A DNA stretch of 64,000 bases. It comes from Marinobacter mangrovi. GTDB lineage: Bacteria; Pseudomonadota; Gammaproteobacteria; Pseudomonadales; Oleiphilaceae. Below are positions 20,701 through 32,362 of the stretch, one piece after another (position 1 is the stretch's first letter; every line of letters starts with the position of its first letter). The DNA lies in NCBI RefSeq assembly GCF_016798325.1, contig NZ_JAERVO010000009.1, positions 1-64,000 on the forward strand, given 5' to 3'. The notes under the pieces were generated by a model. The model saw only the letters and a program-made list of their open reading frames with translations. It did not search any database and had not been told where the DNA came from. A program made the translations under genes and the position numbers.

Positions 20701-21938
20701 CGATTGCCGACGAGCAGGGTCGTGAGCGTGAGTGGTACAAGCTGCCTTACGGTGCGATGTTGTCCGTGAAGCAGGGTGATGTGGTCGAAGCCGGCGCCGT
20801 TGTGGCCAAGTGGGATCCGCATACGCACCCGATCATCGCGGAAGGCAATGGTACCGCCAAGTTCGTGGGTATGGACCAGGGCATCACCGTTCGCACGCAG
20901 ACGGATGAAATGACCGGTCTGTCCACCGTTCAGGTGATCGACCCGAAAGAGCGTCCTGCCGCGGGTAAAGATATCCGTCCGATGGTCCAGGTCGTTGACG
21001 ACAAGGGCGAGGAAATCGAGTTGCCCGGCGGCAGTCCGGCGCAGTATTTCCTGCCGGCCAATGCTCTGGTGACGTTGAGCAACGGTGGCAAGGTCGAAAT
21101 CGGTGACGTGGTCGCCCGTATCCCGCAGGAAAGCTCGAAGACCCGGGACATCACCGGTGGTCTGCCGCGGGTTGCCGACCTGTTTGAGGCGCGTCGTCCG
21201 AAAGAGCCGTCTATCCTGGCGGAAATTTCCGGCACCGTGTCCTTCGGTAAAGAAACCAAAGGCAAGAAGCGTCTGGTGATCACGCCGAAAGACGGTGATC
21301 CGTATGAAGTGCTGATTCCGAAGTATCGCCAGCTCAACGTGTTTGAAGGTGAAACCGTTGAGAAGGGTGAGGTCATCGCGGATGGTCCGTCCAACCCGCA
21401 CGATATCCTTCGCCTGCTGGGTGTGGTGGAACTGGCCAAGTACATCACCAACGAGATCCAGGACGTTTACCGTCTGCAGGGTGTTGTGATCAACGACAAA
21501 CACATCGAGGTGATTGTTCGCCAGATGCTGCGTAAGGTCGAGATCACGGATCCGGGCGATACCGGCTTCATCTCCGGTGATAACGTCGAGTATCACCTGG
21601 TGGTGGAAGCAAACGAGAAGATGGACGCCGAAGACAAAGAACCGGCCAAGTTCGAGCGTTTGCTGCTGGGTATCACCAAGGCCTCGCTGGCGACCGACTC
21701 CTTCATCTCTGCCGCATCGTTCCAGGAAACGACGCGCGTATTGACCGAAGGCGCCGTCACCGGCAAGCGGGATTACCTGCGTGGCCTGAAAGAGAACGTT
21801 GTTGTGGGCCGCCTGATTCCGGCAGGTACCGGTCTGGCTTACCACAATGAACGCCGTCGCAAGCGCGACACCGTCGACAGCCAGGGTGTAACGGCTGAAG
21901 ACGTGGTCGAAGCGCTGAGTGCGGAGCTTAACCGCTAG
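17724..21938 (+). CDS. rpoC: RNA polymerase beta' subunit
   Basis: Catalytic subunit of 1404 residues. The N-terminal zinc site is CLCGKYK with CEKC, the active-site metal loop is [12 protein letters not shown], and the second zinc cluster is C-x6-C-x2-C ([11 protein letters not shown]). The trigger loop and bridge helix region around [12 protein letters not shown] are intact. Length matches the family (E. coli 1407). A terminator follows at 21996. Confidence 0.98.
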   Translation: MKDLLNLLKSQNQKQEFDAIRIGLASPDMIRSWSFGEVKKPETINYRTFKPERDGLFCAKIFGPIKDYECLCGKYKRLKHRGVICEKCGVEVALANVRRERMGHIELASPVAHIWFLKSLPSRIGLMMDMTLRDIERVLYFESFIVIDPGMTTLERGQLLNDEQYYEALEEFGDEFDARMGAEAVKALLEDIDLQAEVDQLREEIPQTNSETKIKKLSKRLKLLEAFLYSGNRPGDMIMTVLPVLPPDLRPLVPLDGGRFATSDLNDLYRRVINRNNRLKRLLELNAPDIIVRNEKRMLQEAVDALLDNGRRGRAITGTNKRPLKSLADMIKGKQGRFRQNLLGKRVDYSGRSVIVVGPYLRLHQCGLPKKMGLELFKPFIFAKLEHRGLATTIKAAKKMVEREEAVVWDILDEVIREHPILLNRAPTLHRLGIQAFEPVLIEGKAIQLHPLVCAAYNADFDGDQMAVHVPLTLEAQLEARALMMSTNNVLSPANGEPIIVPSQDVVLGLYYMTRERKTALGEGRTFADTKEVHRAYGAGKVDLQAKIKVRVKEVVRDEESGELNESYNIVDTTVGRALLFDIVPDGMPFEIVNKPMVKKAISNLINVCYRTVGLKESVIFADQLMYTGFHYATVSGTSIGVNDFEIPPEKYEMISAAEDEVLEIESQYASGLLTQGEKYNKVIDIWSRANDKVSKAMMERLSKEEVFDAEGKQVMGEDGEPEYQESFNSVYMMADSGARGSAAQIRQLAGMRGLMAKPDGSIIETPITANFREGLNVLQYFISTHGARKGLADTALKTANSGYLTRRLVDVSQDLVVTENDCGTDEGLLMTPHIEGGDVVVPLGDRVLGRVTARDVFTPTDKENAVVPEGTLLDEKTIEMVEKAGVDEIWVRSAITCDTKHGVCSMCYGRDLARGHQVNVGEAVGVIAAQSIGEPGTQLTMRTFHIGGAASRASAVDNIQVKHGGTVRLHNLKSIEKADGTLVVVSRSSALAIADEQGREREWYKLPYGAMLSVKQGDVVEAGAVVAKWDPHTHPIIAEGNGTAKFVGMDQGITVRTQTDEMTGLSTVQVIDPKERPAAGKDIRPMVQVVDDKGEEIELPGGSPAQYFLPANALVTLSNGGKVEIGDVVARIPQESSKTRDITGGLPRVADLFEARRPKEPSILAEISGTVSFGKETKGKKRLVITPKDGDPYEVLIPKYRQLNVFEGETVEKGEVIADGPSNPHDILRLLGVVELAKYITNEIQDVYRLQGVVINDKHIEVIVRQMLRKVEITDPGDTGFISGDNVEYHLVVEANEKMDAEDKEPAKFERLLLGITKASLATDSFISAASFQETTRVLTEGAVTGKRDYLRGLKENVVVGRLIPAGTGLAYHNERRRKRDTVDSQGVTAEDVVEALSAELNR

Positions 21939-21985
21939 TCCCGGAAACTACGGACCGGCGGTTGGTCAAAAAGGAAGCAGTCTTC

Positions 21986-22014
21986 TTGACTGACCAGGGA
22001 CGCAGGCTTAAACT
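21986..22014 (+). promoter_or_regulatory. Sigma-70 promoter candidate for the str operon
   Basis: TTGACT (21986-21991) and TAAACT (22009-22014) are spaced by exactly 17 bases. The predicted start near 22021 lies 57 bases before rpsL. The -10 falls in the loop of the rpoC terminator hairpin. Confidence 0.55.
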
Positions 22015-22030
22015 TGCGTCCCTTAATTTT
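21996..22030 (+). terminator. Terminator after rpoC
   Basis: AGGGACGCA pairs perfectly with TGCGTCCCT around a 10-base loop, followed by TAATTTT. It lies 57 bases after the rpoC stop and overlaps the rpsL promoter candidate. Confidence 0.7.
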
Positions 22031-22077
22031 GCCCCTCGGGGCGATATCAATGATCCAGTATTTTGGAGTTTGCTTAC

Positions 22078-22452
22078 ATGGCAACGATTAATCAGTTGGT
22101 ACGTAAGCCTCGTAAACGCAAGATGGCGAAAAGCGACGTCCCGGCGCTTCAGAGCTGTCCGCAACGTCGGGGTGTATGTACTCGTGTATACACCACCACG
22201 CCGAAGAAGCCGAACTCAGCACTGCGTAAAGTGTGCCGTGTTCGTCTGACCAACGGTTACGAGGTGTCTTCCTACATTGGTGGTGAAGGCCACAACCTGC
22301 AGGAGCACAGTGTTGTGCTGATCCGCGGCGGTCGAGTAAAAGACTTGCCGGGTGTTCGCTATCACACTGTTCGCGGTACTTTGGATACCCAGGGTGTTCA
22401 GAACCGTAAGCAGGGCCGTTCCAAGTACGGTACTAAACGACCCAAGTCCTAA
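22078..22452 (+). CDS. rpsL: 30S ribosomal protein S12
   Basis: Decoding-centre protein. ATG 22078 with GGAG upstream gives 124 residues, the family length; a TTG at 22063 is in frame but lies before the ribosome-binding site. The streptomycin-relevant segments [11 protein letters not shown] (about 41-51) and KDLPGVRYH are wild type. First gene of the str operon (rpsL-rpsG-fusA-tufB). Confidence 0.98.
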   Translation: MATINQLVRKPRKRKMAKSDVPALQSCPQRRGVCTRVYTTTPKKPNSALRKVCRVRLTNGYEVSSYIGGEGHNLQEHSVVLIRGGRVKDLPGVRYHTVRGTLDTQGVQNRKQGRSKYGTKRPKS

Positions 22453-22517
22453 TTTCCCTAAGCGGGTCTTTTATCGTTGCCAAACGACGATAAGAGTAAG
22501 GCTGAGTAGTCGAATGA

Positions 22518-23033
<516 letters not shown>

Positions 23034-23051
23034 TAAGCCGAGGTTTTTACT

Positions 23052-25157
23052 GTGGCACGCAAGACCCCAATTAAGCGCTATCGCAATATCGGGATTTGTG
23101 CGCACGTTGATGCGGGCAAAACCACGACCACCGAGCGCGTTCTGTTCTATACGGGTATCTCTCACAAGATTGGTGAGGTACACGACGGTGCGGCGACCAT
23201 GGACTGGATGGAGCAGGAGCAGGAGCGTGGTATTACCATCACCTCTGCTGCCACCACCTGTTTCTGGAGTGGCATGGACCAGCAGTACGATGAGCACCGT
23301 ATCAACATCATCGATACCCCGGGACACGTTGACTTTACCATCGAGGTAGAGCGTTCCCTGCGGGTTCTGGATGGTGCCGTTGTTGTTTTCTGTGGTTCTT
23401 CCGGTGTTGAGCCCCAGTCCGAAACGGTATGGCGCCAGGCCAACAAATACGAAGTGCCGCGCATGGTCTTCGTGAACAAGATGGACCGTGCCGGTGCTAA
23501 CTTCCTGCGCGTCGTTGATCAGATCAAGAGCCGTCTGGGCGCCACGCCGGTGCCGATTCAGCTGCCGATCGGCGCTGAGGAAGACTTTGCAGGTGTTATC
23601 GACCTGATCCGTAACAAGGCCATCTACTGGAACGAAGATGACGCTGGCGCGACCTACGACCAGCGCGACGTGCCGGAAGATATGGCGGACGAAGTGGCGA
23701 TGTACCGCGAGCAGATGGTTGAGGCCGCTGCCGAAGCCAACGAAGAGCTGATGGAGAAGTACCTCGAGGAAGGCGAGCTGTCGATCGAGGACATCAAGAA
23801 AGGCCTGCGTCTGCGTACCATCGCTAACGAAATCGTTGTCGCAACTTGTGGCTCTGCCTTCAAGAACAAGGGTGTCCAGGCGGTTCTGGACTCCGTTATC
23901 GAATTCCTGCCGGCGCCTGACGAAGTCAAGGCGATCCGTGGCGAAGTCGATGATGAAGGCACTGAAGAAACCCGTCCGGTTGATGACAATGCTCCGTTCG
24001 CGGCTCTGGCGTTCAAGATCGCCACCGACCCGTTCGTGGGCACGCTGACCTTCTTCCGCGTGTACTCCGGTAAGCTGGAGTCCGGTCAGTCCGTCTACAA
24101 CTCGGTCAAGCTCAAGAAAGAGCGTGTCGGCCGTATGGTCCAGATGCACTCCAAAGAGCGTCAGGAAATCAAAGAGGTTCTGGCGGGTGACATCGCAGCG
24201 GCTATCGGTCTGAAGAGCGTCACCACCGGTGATACTCTGTGTGACGAAAGCGCCAAGATCGTTCTTGAGCGCATGGAATTCCCGGAGCCGGTTATCTCCG
24301 TTGCGGTTGAGCCGAAATCCAAGGCTGACCAGGAGAAAATGGGCGTGGCTCTCGGCAAGCTGGCGCAGGAAGATCCGTCTTTCCGTGTCCGCACCGATGA
24401 AGAGTCCGGCCAGACCATCATCTCCGGTATGGGTGAGCTTCACCTGGATATCATCGTTGACCGTATGCGTCGCGAGTTCAAGGTGGAAGCGAACATCGGT
24501 AAGCCTCAGGTGGCTTATCGTGAGTGCATCCGTAAAGCGGTTGATGTCGAAGGCAAGTTCGTTCGTCAGTCCGGTGGTCGTGGTCAGTACGGTCACGTTC
24601 ACGTGAAGTTCGAGCCGATTCCGCTGGATGACGAAGATGCTGAAAACTTCATCTTCGTGAATGAAATCGTGGGTGGTGTGGTTCCCAAGGAATACATCCC
24701 GGCGGTTTCCCAGGGCATCGAAGAGCAGATGCAGAACGGTATCCTGGCGGGCTACCCGCTGCTGGGTATCAAGGCGACGCTGCACGATGGTTCCTATCAC
24801 GATGTTGACTCGAACGAGATGGCGTTCAAGATCGCTGGCTCCATGGCGCTGAAGAAAGCCGCCGAGCAGGCGAGTCCGGCGCTCCTCGAGCCGATGATGA
24901 AGGTCGAAGTCGTTACCCCGGAAGACTACATGGGTGACGTAGTAGGTGACCTGAACCGTCGTCGTGGTCTCGTTCAGGGTATGGAAGATAGCCCTGCGGG
25001 CAAAATCATCCGTGCCGAGGTTCCGTTGTCGGAGATGTTCGGTTACGCCACCGATCTGCGTTCTGCAACGCAAGGTCGTGCGTCCTACGCGATGGAGTTC
25101 GCTGGTTACTCAGAAGCTCCTTCGAACATTGCCGAAGCGATCATTAAAAAGGGTTGA
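23052..25157 (+). CDS. fusA: Elongation factor G
   Basis: Translocation and ribosome-recycling GTPase, 701 residues from a GTG start ([20 protein letters not shown]). G motifs are [17 protein letters not shown] and NKMDR. Domain IV contains the [10 protein letters not shown] block, and the C-terminus ends [15 protein letters not shown]. It lies 18 bases after rpsG and 34 bases before tufB. Confidence 0.98.
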   Translation: MARKTPIKRYRNIGICAHVDAGKTTTTERVLFYTGISHKIGEVHDGAATMDWMEQEQERGITITSAATTCFWSGMDQQYDEHRINIIDTPGHVDFTIEVERSLRVLDGAVVVFCGSSGVEPQSETVWRQANKYEVPRMVFVNKMDRAGANFLRVVDQIKSRLGATPVPIQLPIGAEEDFAGVIDLIRNKAIYWNEDDAGATYDQRDVPEDMADEVAMYREQMVEAAAEANEELMEKYLEEGELSIEDIKKGLRLRTIANEIVVATCGSAFKNKGVQAVLDSVIEFLPAPDEVKAIRGEVDDEGTEETRPVDDNAPFAALAFKIATDPFVGTLTFFRVYSGKLESGQSVYNSVKLKKERVGRMVQMHSKERQEIKEVLAGDIAAAIGLKSVTTGDTLCDESAKIVLERMEFPEPVISVAVEPKSKADQEKMGVALGKLAQEDPSFRVRTDEESGQTIISGMGELHLDIIVDRMRREFKVEANIGKPQVAYRECIRKAVDVEGKFVRQSGGRGQYGHVHVKFEPIPLDDEDAENFIFVNEIVGGVVPKEYIPAVSQGIEEQMQNGILAGYPLLGIKATLHDGSYHDVDSNEMAFKIAGSMALKKAAEQASPALLEPMMKVEVVTPEDYMGDVVGDLNRRRGLVQGMEDSPAGKIIRAEVPLSEMFGYATDLRSATQGRASYAMEFAGYSEAPSNIAEAIIKKG

Positions 25158-25191
25158 TACCCGGATCTAAGAAACAGGAAGAGGTGTAACC

Positions 25192-26388
25192 GTGTCTAAA
25201 GAAAAATTTGAGCGTAATAAACCGCACGTGAACGTGGGCACGATTGGCCACGTTGACCATGGTAAAACCACGCTGACAGCCGCCCTGACTCGTGTGTGTC
25301 ACGAGGTTTGGGGTACGGGTACTGCAAGTGCTTTCGACCAGATCGATAACGCACCGGAAGAGAAGGCGCGTGGTATCACCATCGCGACGTCTCACGTTGA
25401 GTACGATTCCCCGACGCGTCACTACGCGCACGTTGACTGCCCGGGCCACGCCGACTACGTGAAGAACATGATCACGGGTGCGGCACAGATGGACGGCGCG
25501 ATCCTGGTTTGCTCCGCAGCTGACGGCCCGATGCCGCAGACGCGTGAGCACATCCTGCTGTCCCGTCAGGTCGGCGTTCCGTTCATCGTTGTGTTCCTGA
25601 ACAAAGCGGACATGGTCGATGACGAAGAGCTGCTGGAACTGGTTGAGATGGAAGTGCGTGACCTGCTGAGCCAGTACGACTTCCCGGGCGACGACACGCC
25701 GATCATCACCGGTTCTGCGCTGATGGCGCTGGAAGGCAAGGATGACAACGAAATGGGTACAACCGCTGTCAAGAAGCTGGTTGAAGCCCTGGCCGAGTAC
25801 ATCCCTGAGCCGGAGCGTGCGATCGATCAGCCGTTCCTGATGCCGATCGAGGACGTCTTCTCCATCTCCGGTCGTGGTACCGTTGTGACCGGTCGTGTTG
25901 AGCGTGGCATCATCAAGGTGGGTGACGAAGTGGAAATCGTGGGTATCCGCGACACCACCAAGACCACCTGTACCGGTGTTGAGATGTTCCGTAAGCTGCT
26001 GGACGAAGGTCGCGCGGGTGAGAACGTGGGTGTTCTGCTGCGTGGTACCAAGCGTGACGACGTTGAGCGTGGTCAGGTCCTGGCGGTGCCGGGTTCCATT
26101 ACCCCGCACACCAAGTTCGAGTCCGAAGTTTACGTGCTGAGCAAAGAAGAAGGTGGTCGTCATACGCCGTTCTTCAAGGGCTACCGTCCGCAGTTCTACT
26201 TCCGTACCACCGACGTAACGGGTGCGTGTGAGCTGCCGGAAGGTGTCGAGATGGTTATGCCGGGTGACAACGTCAAGCTGGTTGCCACTCTGATTGCCCC
26301 GATCGCCATGGAAGAAGGTCTGCGCTTCGCGATTCGCGAAGGTGGCCGTACCGTTGGCGCGGGTGTTGTAGCCAAGATCATCGAGTAA
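25192..26388 (+). CDS. tufB: Elongation factor Tu, copy 2
   Basis: A 398-residue EF-Tu beginning at GTG with GAGGTG upstream. It differs from the copy at 8698 at residue 201 (Ala here) and silently in the last codons (ATC ATC GAG). It is the last gene of the str operon, followed by a strong terminator. The tufA/tufB labels follow position and could be swapped. Confidence 0.98.
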   Translation: MSKEKFERNKPHVNVGTIGHVDHGKTTLTAALTRVCHEVWGTGTASAFDQIDNAPEEKARGITIATSHVEYDSPTRHYAHVDCPGHADYVKNMITGAAQMDGAILVCSAADGPMPQTREHILLSRQVGVPFIVVFLNKADMVDDEELLELVEMEVRDLLSQYDFPGDDTPIITGSALMALEGKDDNEMGTTAVKKLVEALAEYIPEPERAIDQPFLMPIEDVFSISGRGTVVTGRVERGIIKVGDEVEIVGIRDTTKTTCTGVEMFRKLLDEGRAGENVGVLLRGTKRDDVERGQVLAVPGSITPHTKFESEVYVLSKEEGGRHTPFFKGYRPQFYFRTTDVTGACELPEGVEMVMPGDNVKLVATLIAPIAMEEGLRFAIREGGRTVGAGVVAKIIE

Positions 26389-26404
26389 TCGATCGGTCTT
26401 CGGG

Positions 26405-26434
26405 AAAAGGGGCTGCTTTGTGCAGCCCCTTTTT
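26405..26434 (+). terminator. Rho-independent terminator of the str operon
   Basis: AAAAGGGGCTGC pairs perfectly over 12 bp with GCAGCCCCTTTT around TTTGT, and further T follows. It lies 16 bases after tufB. Confidence 0.93.
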
Positions 26435-26488
26435 CTATGAAGATAGGTAATTATCCGACTGTAGAGGGAGATGATGTCGCACGCCTGC

Positions 26489-26517
26489 TTGACAGGGTTG
26501 TGCGTTCTGCATACAAT
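26489..26517 (+). promoter_or_regulatory. Strong sigma-70 promoter of the S10 operon
   Basis: A perfect -35 TTGACA (26489-26494), a 17-base spacer and -10 TACAAT (26512-26517) lie between the tufB terminator and rpsJ. The predicted start near 26524 gives a leader of only about 53 bases. Confidence 0.88.
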
Positions 26518-26576
26518 GCGGCTCCTTTTTTTAAGGTCGGCTAACAGTAGCTGCTACGAGTGGAGTTTGGTGCAAC

Positions 26577-26888
26577 ATGCAAAGCCAAAAGATCAGAATT
26601 CGGTTGAAGGCGTTTGATTATCGCCTGATCGACCAGTCCACGCAGGAGATCGTCGATACCGCGAAGCGGACCGGCGCTCAGGTGCGTGGTCCGATTCCTC
26701 TGCCGACGCGCAAGGAAAAGTACACGGTATTGATCTCTCCGCACGTCAACAAAGACGCGCGCGATCAGTATGAAATTCGTACGCATAAGCGTCTGCTCGA
26801 CATTGTTGAGCCGACGGAAAAGACAGTAGATGCATTGATGAAGCTTGATCTGGCTGCCGGTGTAGACGTTCAGATCAGCCTCGGCTAA
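26577..26888 (+). CDS. rpsJ: 30S ribosomal protein S10 (NusE)
   Basis: Head protein of the 30S subunit that also acts with NusB and NusG in transcription. The 103 residues start [19 protein letters not shown], like E. coli S10. The loop segment [13 protein letters not shown] is present. First gene of the S10 operon. Confidence 0.98.
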
Positions 26889-26964
26889 CGCGCAACGCGT
26901 TGGTTTGTGTAACTGTCGTAAGGCCATAGAGGGTGAGAGCCCCGTACACTTTAAGAGGTGAAAC

Positions 26965-27603
26965 ATGGCAATTGGTGTTGTCGGTCGTAAGGCCGGTATG
27001 ACCCGTATTTTTACGGATGACGGGCGCGCAGTGCCCGTAACGGTGATTGAGGTTGAAGCCAACCGTATCACCCAACTCAAGACACTCGAGTCAGATGGCT
27101 ACCGTGCAGTCCAGGTGACTGTTGGTAAGCGTCGCGCTTCCCGTGTAACCAAGAGTGAGTCCGGACATTTCGCCAAGGCGGGCGTAGAAGCTGGTCGTGG
27201 CGTATGGGAATTTCGTCTGGCAGATGGCGAAGGTGAAGACCTTCAGGCCGGCGGCGAAATCGTAGCTACTACCTTTGAAGCGGGTCAGTTCGTTGATGCA
27301 ACGGCGACCTCCAAGGGTAAGGGCTTTGCCGGTACCGTCAAGCGCTGGAATTTCTCCATGCAGGACGCCACTCACGGTAACTCCCTGTCGCATCGGGCGC
27401 CTGGTTCAATTGGTCAGAACCAGACTCCGGGTAAAGTTTTCAAAGGCAAGAAGATGGCTGGCCAGATGGGCAATGAGCGGGTCACCGTTCAGAACCTGGA
27501 AGTGGTCCGCGTCGATGCTGAGCGCAACCTGCTGCTCGTCAAAGGTGCCGTTCCCGGCGCTACTGGCGGCGACGTTGTCATCAAGCCTGCAGTTAAAGCC
27601 TGA
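26965..27603 (+). CDS. rplC: 50S ribosomal protein L3
   Basis: Early 23S-binding protein near the peptidyl-transferase centre. The 212 residues include the central extension with the [20 protein letters not shown] loop and the Gln methylated in E. coli. It lies 76 bases after rpsJ and 11 before rplD. Confidence 0.97.
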   Translation: MAIGVVGRKAGMTRIFTDDGRAVPVTVIEVEANRITQLKTLESDGYRAVQVTVGKRRASRVTKSESGHFAKAGVEAGRGVWEFRLADGEGEDLQAGGEIVATTFEAGQFVDATATSKGKGFAGTVKRWNFSMQDATHGNSLSHRAPGSIGQNQTPGKVFKGKKMAGQMGNERVTVQNLEVVRVDAERNLLLVKGAVPGATGGDVVIKPAVKA

Positions 27604-27614
27604 GGAGCGATGCG

Positions 27615-28220
27615 ATGGAACTGAAAATTACTGGTAGCAGCGAAGGCGTTTCCGTATCTGACGCCGCATTCGCGAAAGATTTCAACGAGTCGCTGGTCCA
27701 TCAGGTCGTGACGGCTTATATGGCCGGCGGTCGCCAGGGCACTCGTGCCCAGAAGACCCGCTCTGAAGTGAGTGGCGGTGGTAAGAAGCCATGGCGCCAG
27801 AAGGGTACCGGTCGCGCCCGTGCGGGTACGATTCGTAGCCCGATCTGGCGTAGCGGTGGTGTGACGTTTGCTGCCAAGCCGCAAGATCACTCCCAGAAAG
27901 TGAACCGCAAGATGTACCGTGCGGCACTGCGCTCTATTTTCTCTGAGCTGGTGCGTCAGGAGCGTCTGGTCGTGGTTGACGACGTGGTTGTTGACTCGCC
28001 CAAGACCAAGGCTTTCAGCGCAAAGCTCAAGGATCTGGGTGTGTCCAATGCGCTGATTCTGGCAGATACCGTCGAGCAGAACCTGCACCTGGCTTCGCGC
28101 AATATTCCGCACGTTGATGTGCGTGACGTTGCCGGTCTGGATCCGGTGAGCCTGGTTGCTCACGAGAACGTTGTGGTTACCGTGCCGGCTCTGAAGAAGA
28201 TTGAGGAGATGCTGGGATGA
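27615..28220 (+). CDS. rplD: 50S ribosomal protein L4
   Basis: Exit-tunnel protein, and in E. coli the repressor of the S10 operon. The 201-residue product has the tunnel loop with [15 protein letters not shown] near residues 56-71. It overlaps rplW by ATGA. Confidence 0.97.
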   Translation: MELKITGSSEGVSVSDAAFAKDFNESLVHQVVTAYMAGGRQGTRAQKTRSEVSGGGKKPWRQKGTGRARAGTIRSPIWRSGGVTFAAKPQDHSQKVNRKMYRAALRSIFSELVRQERLVVVDDVVVDSPKTKAFSAKLKDLGVSNALILADTVEQNLHLASRNIPHVDVRDVAGLDPVSLVAHENVVVTVPALKKIEEMLG

Positions 28221-28510
28221 ATCAGGAACGTATTTATAAGGTCCTGCTGGGACCGCATGTTTCCGAGAAGGCCTCCTTGGTCGCCGAAAACAACCAGGTT
28301 GTATTTCGAGTCGCGGCTGACGCTACCAAGCCGGAGGTTAAACGCGCTGTTGAGCAACTGTTCAACGTCAAAGTCGAAGGTGTTCAGATCCTGAACCGCA
28401 AGGGTAAGTTGAAGCGCACGGTACGTGGCTTCGGTAAGCGCGATGATCTTCGCAAAGCTTACGTTCGTCTTGCGGAAGGTCAGGAAATCGACTTTGTGGA
28501 TGTGGAATAA
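28217..28510 (+). CDS. rplW: 50S ribosomal protein L23
   Basis: Exit-site protein that docks trigger factor and SRP. The 97 residues include the typical [11 protein letters not shown] opening and the [13 protein letters not shown] basic loop. Start overlaps the rplD stop by 4 bases. Confidence 0.97.
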   Translation: MNQERIYKVLLGPHVSEKASLVAENNQVVFRVAADATKPEVKRAVEQLFNVKVEGVQILNRKGKLKRTVRGFGKRDDLRKAYVRLAEGQEIDFVDVE

Positions 28511-28527
28511 GGTAAAGGGGTCGTAAA

Positions 28528-29355
28528 ATGCCGATCGTCAAAACCAAGCCAACATCGCCCGGCCGCCGTCACGTTGTAAAGACTTACAACCCTGACCTGC
28601 ACAAAGGCAAGCCTTTCGAGCCGTTGGTTGAATCTCTGAGCCGCACCGGTGGTCGTAACCATTTCGGTCGGATCACCACGCGTCATGTCGGTGGTGGCCA
28701 CAAGCGTCATTACCGTCTGATCGACTTTAAGCGGACCAAAGATGGTATCCCGGCCGTTGTAGAACGTCTGGAATACGATCCGAACCGATCTGCGCACATT
28801 GCGCTGCTCAAGTACGCCGATGGCGAGCGTCGCTACATTATCGCTCCCAAGGGTGTCGTAGTAGGGCAGGAAGTGCGCTCTGGCATCGACGCGCCAATCA
28901 AGGTGGGTAGCACGCTGCCGCTCCGGAATATTCCGGTCGGTTCCGTCATCCACTGCGTCGAACTCAAGCCTGGAAAGGGTGCTCAGCTGGCTCGCAGTGC
29001 GGGCGCATCCGTACAGCTGGTTGCTCGTGAAGGCGCGTATGCAACGCTGCGTCTTCGTTCAGGTGAAATGCGTAAGGTGCTTGTTGAGTGTCGTGCAACG
29101 TTGGGCGAAGTGTCCAACAGCGAGCACACCCTCAAGCAGCTTGGTAAAGCGGGTGCATCACGTTGGCGCGGCAAACGCCCAACAGTACGTGGTGTTGCTA
29201 TGAACCCAGTTGACCACCCGCATGGTGGTGGTGAAGGGCGTACCTCTGGCGGGCGTCACCCGGTTACTCCGTGGGGTGTTCCGACCAAAGGGCATAAGAC
29301 TCGTAAGAACAAGCGTACTGACCGAATGATAGTACGTCGTCGTTCAGCCAAGTAA
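28528..29355 (+). CDS. rplB: 50S ribosomal protein L2
   Basis: Peptidyl-transferase-centre protein, 275 residues. The conserved C-terminal block [14 protein letters not shown], with the functionally important His, is intact. The basic tail [18 protein letters not shown] follows. Confidence 0.98.
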   Translation: MPIVKTKPTSPGRRHVVKTYNPDLHKGKPFEPLVESLSRTGGRNHFGRITTRHVGGGHKRHYRLIDFKRTKDGIPAVVERLEYDPNRSAHIALLKYADGERRYIIAPKGVVVGQEVRSGIDAPIKVGSTLPLRNIPVGSVIHCVELKPGKGAQLARSAGASVQLVAREGAYATLRLRSGEMRKVLVECRATLGEVSNSEHTLKQLGKAGASRWRGKRPTVRGVAMNPVDHPHGGGEGRTSGGRHPVTPWGVPTKGHKTRKNKRTDRMIVRRRSAK

Positions 29356-29378
29356 ACGACTACATAGAGGTATTTGCT

Positions 29379-29654
29379 GTGCCACGTTCTTTGAAGAAAG
29401 GTCCTTTTATTGACCTGCATCTGTTGAAGAAGGTTGAGGCAGCTCTGGAATCCAACGACAAGCGACCGATCAAGACCTGGTCGCGCCGGTCGACGGTTTT
29501 CCCGGAGATGGTAGGCCTGACCATTGCAATCCATAACGGCAAGCAACACGTGCCGGTCCATGTCTCTGAAGACATGGTGGGTCACAAGCTGGGTGAGTTC
29601 GCTGCTACGCGTACTTACCGCGGTCATGCTGCCGACAAGAAAGCTAAACGCTGA
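29379..29654 (+). CDS. rpsS: 30S ribosomal protein S19
   Basis: Head protein contacting S13 and the A-site finger. The 91-residue product starts at GTG ([16 protein letters not shown]) with AGAGG upstream. It carries the [17 protein letters not shown] block. Confidence 0.97.
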   Translation: MPRSLKKGPFIDLHLLKKVEAALESNDKRPIKTWSRRSTVFPEMVGLTIAIHNGKQHVPVHVSEDMVGHKLGEFAATRTYRGHAADKKAKR

Positions 29655-29670
29655 TTGAGGGTATAGAGAA

Positions 29671-30003
29671 ATGGAAGTAGCGGCTAAGTACAAAGGCGCT
29701 CGCCTCTCTGCTCAGAAAGCGCGTCTTGTCGCAGATCAGGTCCGCGGCAAGGCAGTAGAGGAAGCCCTGAATATTCTGACTTTCAGCCCGAAAAAGGCGG
29801 CGGTAGTGATCAAGAAAGCCTTGGAATCTGCCATTGCCAACGCTGAGCATAACGAAGGTCTGGACGTTGACGAGTTGCGGGTAGCCACCATCATGGTGGA
29901 CGAAGGCCCGACGCTCAAGCGAATCAAGGCTCGAGCTAAGGGGCGCGCTGATCGTATTTTCAAGCGCACCTGTCATATCACCGTCAAGGTCGCCGACAAG
30001 TAG
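29671..30003 (+). CDS. rplV: 50S ribosomal protein L22
   Basis: Exit-tunnel protein, 110 residues. The beta-hairpin end [18 protein letters not shown] reaches the tunnel constriction and is a known site of macrolide-resistance changes; it looks wild type. Confidence 0.97.
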   Translation: MEVAAKYKGARLSAQKARLVADQVRGKAVEEALNILTFSPKKAAVVIKKALESAIANAEHNEGLDVDELRVATIMVDEGPTLKRIKARAKGRADRIFKRTCHITVKVADK

Positions 30004-30014
30004 GAGATGCTCAG

Positions 30015-30698
30015 ATGGGTCATAAAGTAAATCCAACCGGTATTCGGCTGGGTGTGATTAAAGAGCACAACTCAGTCTGGTATGCCGAAAAAGGGGAATA
30101 CGCGAAAAACCTCCTGAACGACATTCAGGTGCGTGAATTCCTGCAAAAGCGTCTGGTGAAGGCGTCTGTAAGCAAGATTGTGATCGAGCGCCCTGCTCAG
30201 AACGCCCGTATCACGATCCATACTGCCCGTCCCGGTATTGTTATCGGTAAGAAGGGTGAAGATGTTGACCGTCTGCGTCGCGAAGTCAGCGGCATGATGG
30301 GTGTGCCTGTGCACATCAACATCGAAGAGGTCCGTAAGCCGGATCTGGATGCCAAACTGGTTGCCCAGAACGTGGCTGGCCAGCTGGAGCGTCGTGTGAT
30401 GTTCCGTCGCGCCATGAAGCGCGCGGTTCAGAATGCCATGCGCCAGGGCGCAAAAGGTATCAAGATCCAGGTCGGCGGCCGTCTGGGTGGCGCGGAAATC
30501 GCGCGTTCCGAATGGTATCGCGAAGGTCGGGTGCCTCTGCACACACTGCGTGCAGACATCGACTACGCAACCTACGAAGCGCAGACCACCTACGGCATCA
30601 TCGGCGTCAAGGTATGGATCTTCAAGGGCGAGATTCTTGGCGGCATGGAACAAGTCCGTGCTGAGAAGGATGCCTCTCGCAAGAAAGGTTCTAAGTAA
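30015..30698 (+). CDS. rpsC: 30S ribosomal protein S3
   Basis: Forms the mRNA entry channel with S4 and S5. The 227 residues include the type II KH domain with [15 protein letters not shown] and the C-terminal [13 protein letters not shown] block. It lies 11 bases after rplV and 12 before rplP. Confidence 0.98.
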   Translation: MGHKVNPTGIRLGVIKEHNSVWYAEKGEYAKNLLNDIQVREFLQKRLVKASVSKIVIERPAQNARITIHTARPGIVIGKKGEDVDRLRREVSGMMGVPVHINIEEVRKPDLDAKLVAQNVAGQLERRVMFRRAMKRAVQNAMRQGAKGIKIQVGGRLGGAEIARSEWYREGRVPLHTLRADIDYATYEAQTTYGIIGVKVWIFKGEILGGMEQVRAEKDASRKKGSK

Positions 30699-30710
30699 AG
30701 GGGCACTCGT

Positions 30711-31124
30711 ATGCTGCAGCCAAAACGTACGAAATTTCGCAAGGTAATGAAAGGCCGTAACACCGGTCTCGCTCAGCGCGGTAACAAGGTGAGCTTCGGT
30801 GAGTACGGATTGAAAGCGACTAGCCGTGGCCGTATAACTGCGCGCCAGATCGAAGCGGCACGTCGGACAATGACCCGTCGTATCAAGCGGGGCGGTAAGA
30901 TCTGGATCCGGGTTTTCCCGGACAAGCCGATCACCGGTAAGCCGCTGGAAGTACGGATGGGTAAAGGTAAGGGTTCTGTCGAGTACTGGGTTGCTGAAAT
31001 CCAGCCGGGCAAAATGCTGTATGAAATGGAAGGTGTTGCTGAAGAAGTGGCGCGTGAAGCGTTCACTCTCGCTGCCGCCAAACTGCCTGTTTCGACAACC
31101 TTCGTTACGAGGACGGTGATGTGA
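30711..31124 (+). CDS. rplP: 50S ribosomal protein L16
   Basis: A-site-side protein of the large subunit. The 137-residue product starts [17 protein letters not shown]. It contains the [12 protein letters not shown] block with the Arg hydroxylated in E. coli. It overlaps rpmC by one base. Confidence 0.97.
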   Translation: MLQPKRTKFRKVMKGRNTGLAQRGNKVSFGEYGLKATSRGRITARQIEAARRTMTRRIKRGGKIWIRVFPDKPITGKPLEVRMGKGKGSVEYWVAEIQPGKMLYEMEGVAEEVAREAFTLAAAKLPVSTTFVTRTVM

Positions 31125-31315
31125 TGAAAGCAACAGAGCTGCGCGAAAAATCAGTCGAGGAGCTGAACAAAGAGCTGATCGACCTCCTTAAGGAGCAGTT
31201 CAACCTGCGCATGCGCAAAGCGACAGGTCAGCTGAATCAGTCTCACCTCCTCAGCAAGGTTAAGCGCGACGTTGCTCGCGTGAAAACAGTATTGAATGAA
31301 AAGGCAGGACAGTGA
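31124..31315 (+). CDS. rpmC: 50S ribosomal protein L29
   Basis: A small exit-site protein made of two long helices. ATG 31124 (TGATG junction with rplP) gives 63 residues, [15 protein letters not shown], aligning without gaps to E. coli L29. A GTG one codon earlier is less likely. Confidence 0.96.
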   Translation: MKATELREKSVEELNKELIDLLKEQFNLRMRKATGQLNQSHLLSKVKRDVARVKTVLNEKAGQ

Positions 31316-31316
31316 C

Positions 31317-31583
31317 ATGACTGAAGCTACTAATACTGCCAGAACCCTGAGCGGCAAGGTCGTGAGCAACAAGATGGACAAGTCCATCGTGGTTCTGGTG
31401 GAGCGCCAGGTGAAACACCCGCTGTACGGTAAGTACATCAAGCGCTCAACCAAGATTCACGCTCACGACGAAAGTAACCAGTGCAACATCGGCGACACCG
31501 TTCGGATCGAGGAAACTCGTCCGATCTCCAAGACCAAGAGCTGGGCTCTGGTTGATGTCGTCGAACGCGCTTCGAAGGTGTAA
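31317..31583 (+). CDS. rpsQ: 30S ribosomal protein S17
   Basis: Primary 16S-binding OB-fold protein. The start at 31317, one base after the rpmC stop, gives 88 residues. The core [21 protein letters not shown] is preceded by a short Thr/Ala-rich N-terminus. Last gene of the S10 operon. Confidence 0.96.
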   Translation: MTEATNTARTLSGKVVSNKMDKSIVVLVERQVKHPLYGKYIKRSTKIHAHDESNQCNIGDTVRIEETRPISKTKSWALVDVVERASKV

Positions 31584-31641
31584 CTCGCCCGGACGGTGAG
31601 TCTTGTCGTAACGGCAAAGTGGTTTCTGCTGGAGAACAACC

Positions 31642-32010
31642 ATGATTCAGACTCAAACAATGCTTGAGGTCGCGGACAACAGTGGTGCCCGTCAGGTGAT
31701 GTGCATCAAGGTCCTGGGCGGTTCACACCGGCGTTACGCCAGCGTGGGAGATATCATCAAGGTGACCGTTAAGGAAGCCATCCCCCGCGGGAAAGTGCGC
31801 AAAGGCCAGGTCCTCAAGGCTGTCGTGGTGCGTACCGCCAAGGGCGTTCGTCGCCCGGACGGTTCGTTGATTCGCTTCGACGGTAACGCGGCTGTACTTC
31901 TGAACAACCAGGACGCGCCGATCGGCACCCGGATCTTTGGGCCGGTGACCCGTGAGCTGCGTAGCGAAAAGTTCATGAAGATTATTTCACTGGCACCCGA
32001 AGTACTGTAA
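31642..32010 (+). CDS. rplN: 50S ribosomal protein L14
   Basis: Large-subunit interface protein that contacts 16S helix 44. The 122 residues start [19 protein letters not shown] and include the [18 protein letters not shown] block. First gene of the spc cluster, 58 bases after rpsQ with no terminator seen. Confidence 0.98.
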   Translation: MIQTQTMLEVADNSGARQVMCIKVLGGSHRRYASVGDIIKVTVKEAIPRGKVRKGQVLKAVVVRTAKGVRRPDGSLIRFDGNAAVLLNNQDAPIGTRIFGPVTRELRSEKFMKIISLAPEVL

Positions 32011-32026
32011 GGACTAGAGGCCGGTT

Positions 32027-32347
32027 ATGAAGAAGATCAAACGAGATGACGAAGTCATCGTCACCACGGGAAAAGATAAGGGTAAGCGCGGCAAGGTCCT
32101 GAAGGTCCAGGCCGACGGAAAGGTGATTGTTTCCGGGATCAACATGATCAAGAAGCACACCAAGCCCAACCCGATGCTCGGCACGCCGGGTGGCATCGTC
32201 GAGAAAGAAGCACCTATCCAGGCTTCCAACGTGGCTATTTTTAATCCGCAGACCGGCAAAGCCGATCGCGTCGGCTTCCAGAGCAAGGAAGACGGCAGCA
32301 AAATGCGGATTTTCAAGTCCACGAAAGAAGCTGTCGATAACCAGTAA
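32027..32347 (+). CDS. rplX: 50S ribosomal protein L24
   Basis: Early assembly initiator at the exit site. The 106 residues begin with a KOW motif ([21 protein letters not shown]) and include [11 protein letters not shown]. Confidence 0.97.
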   Translation: MKKIKRDDEVIVTTGKDKGKRGKVLKVQADGKVIVSGINMIKKHTKPNPMLGTPGGIVEKEAPIQASNVAIFNPQTGKADRVGFQSKEDGSKMRIFKSTKEAVDNQ

Positions 32348-32362
32348 GCGGTGGTGGTTACG

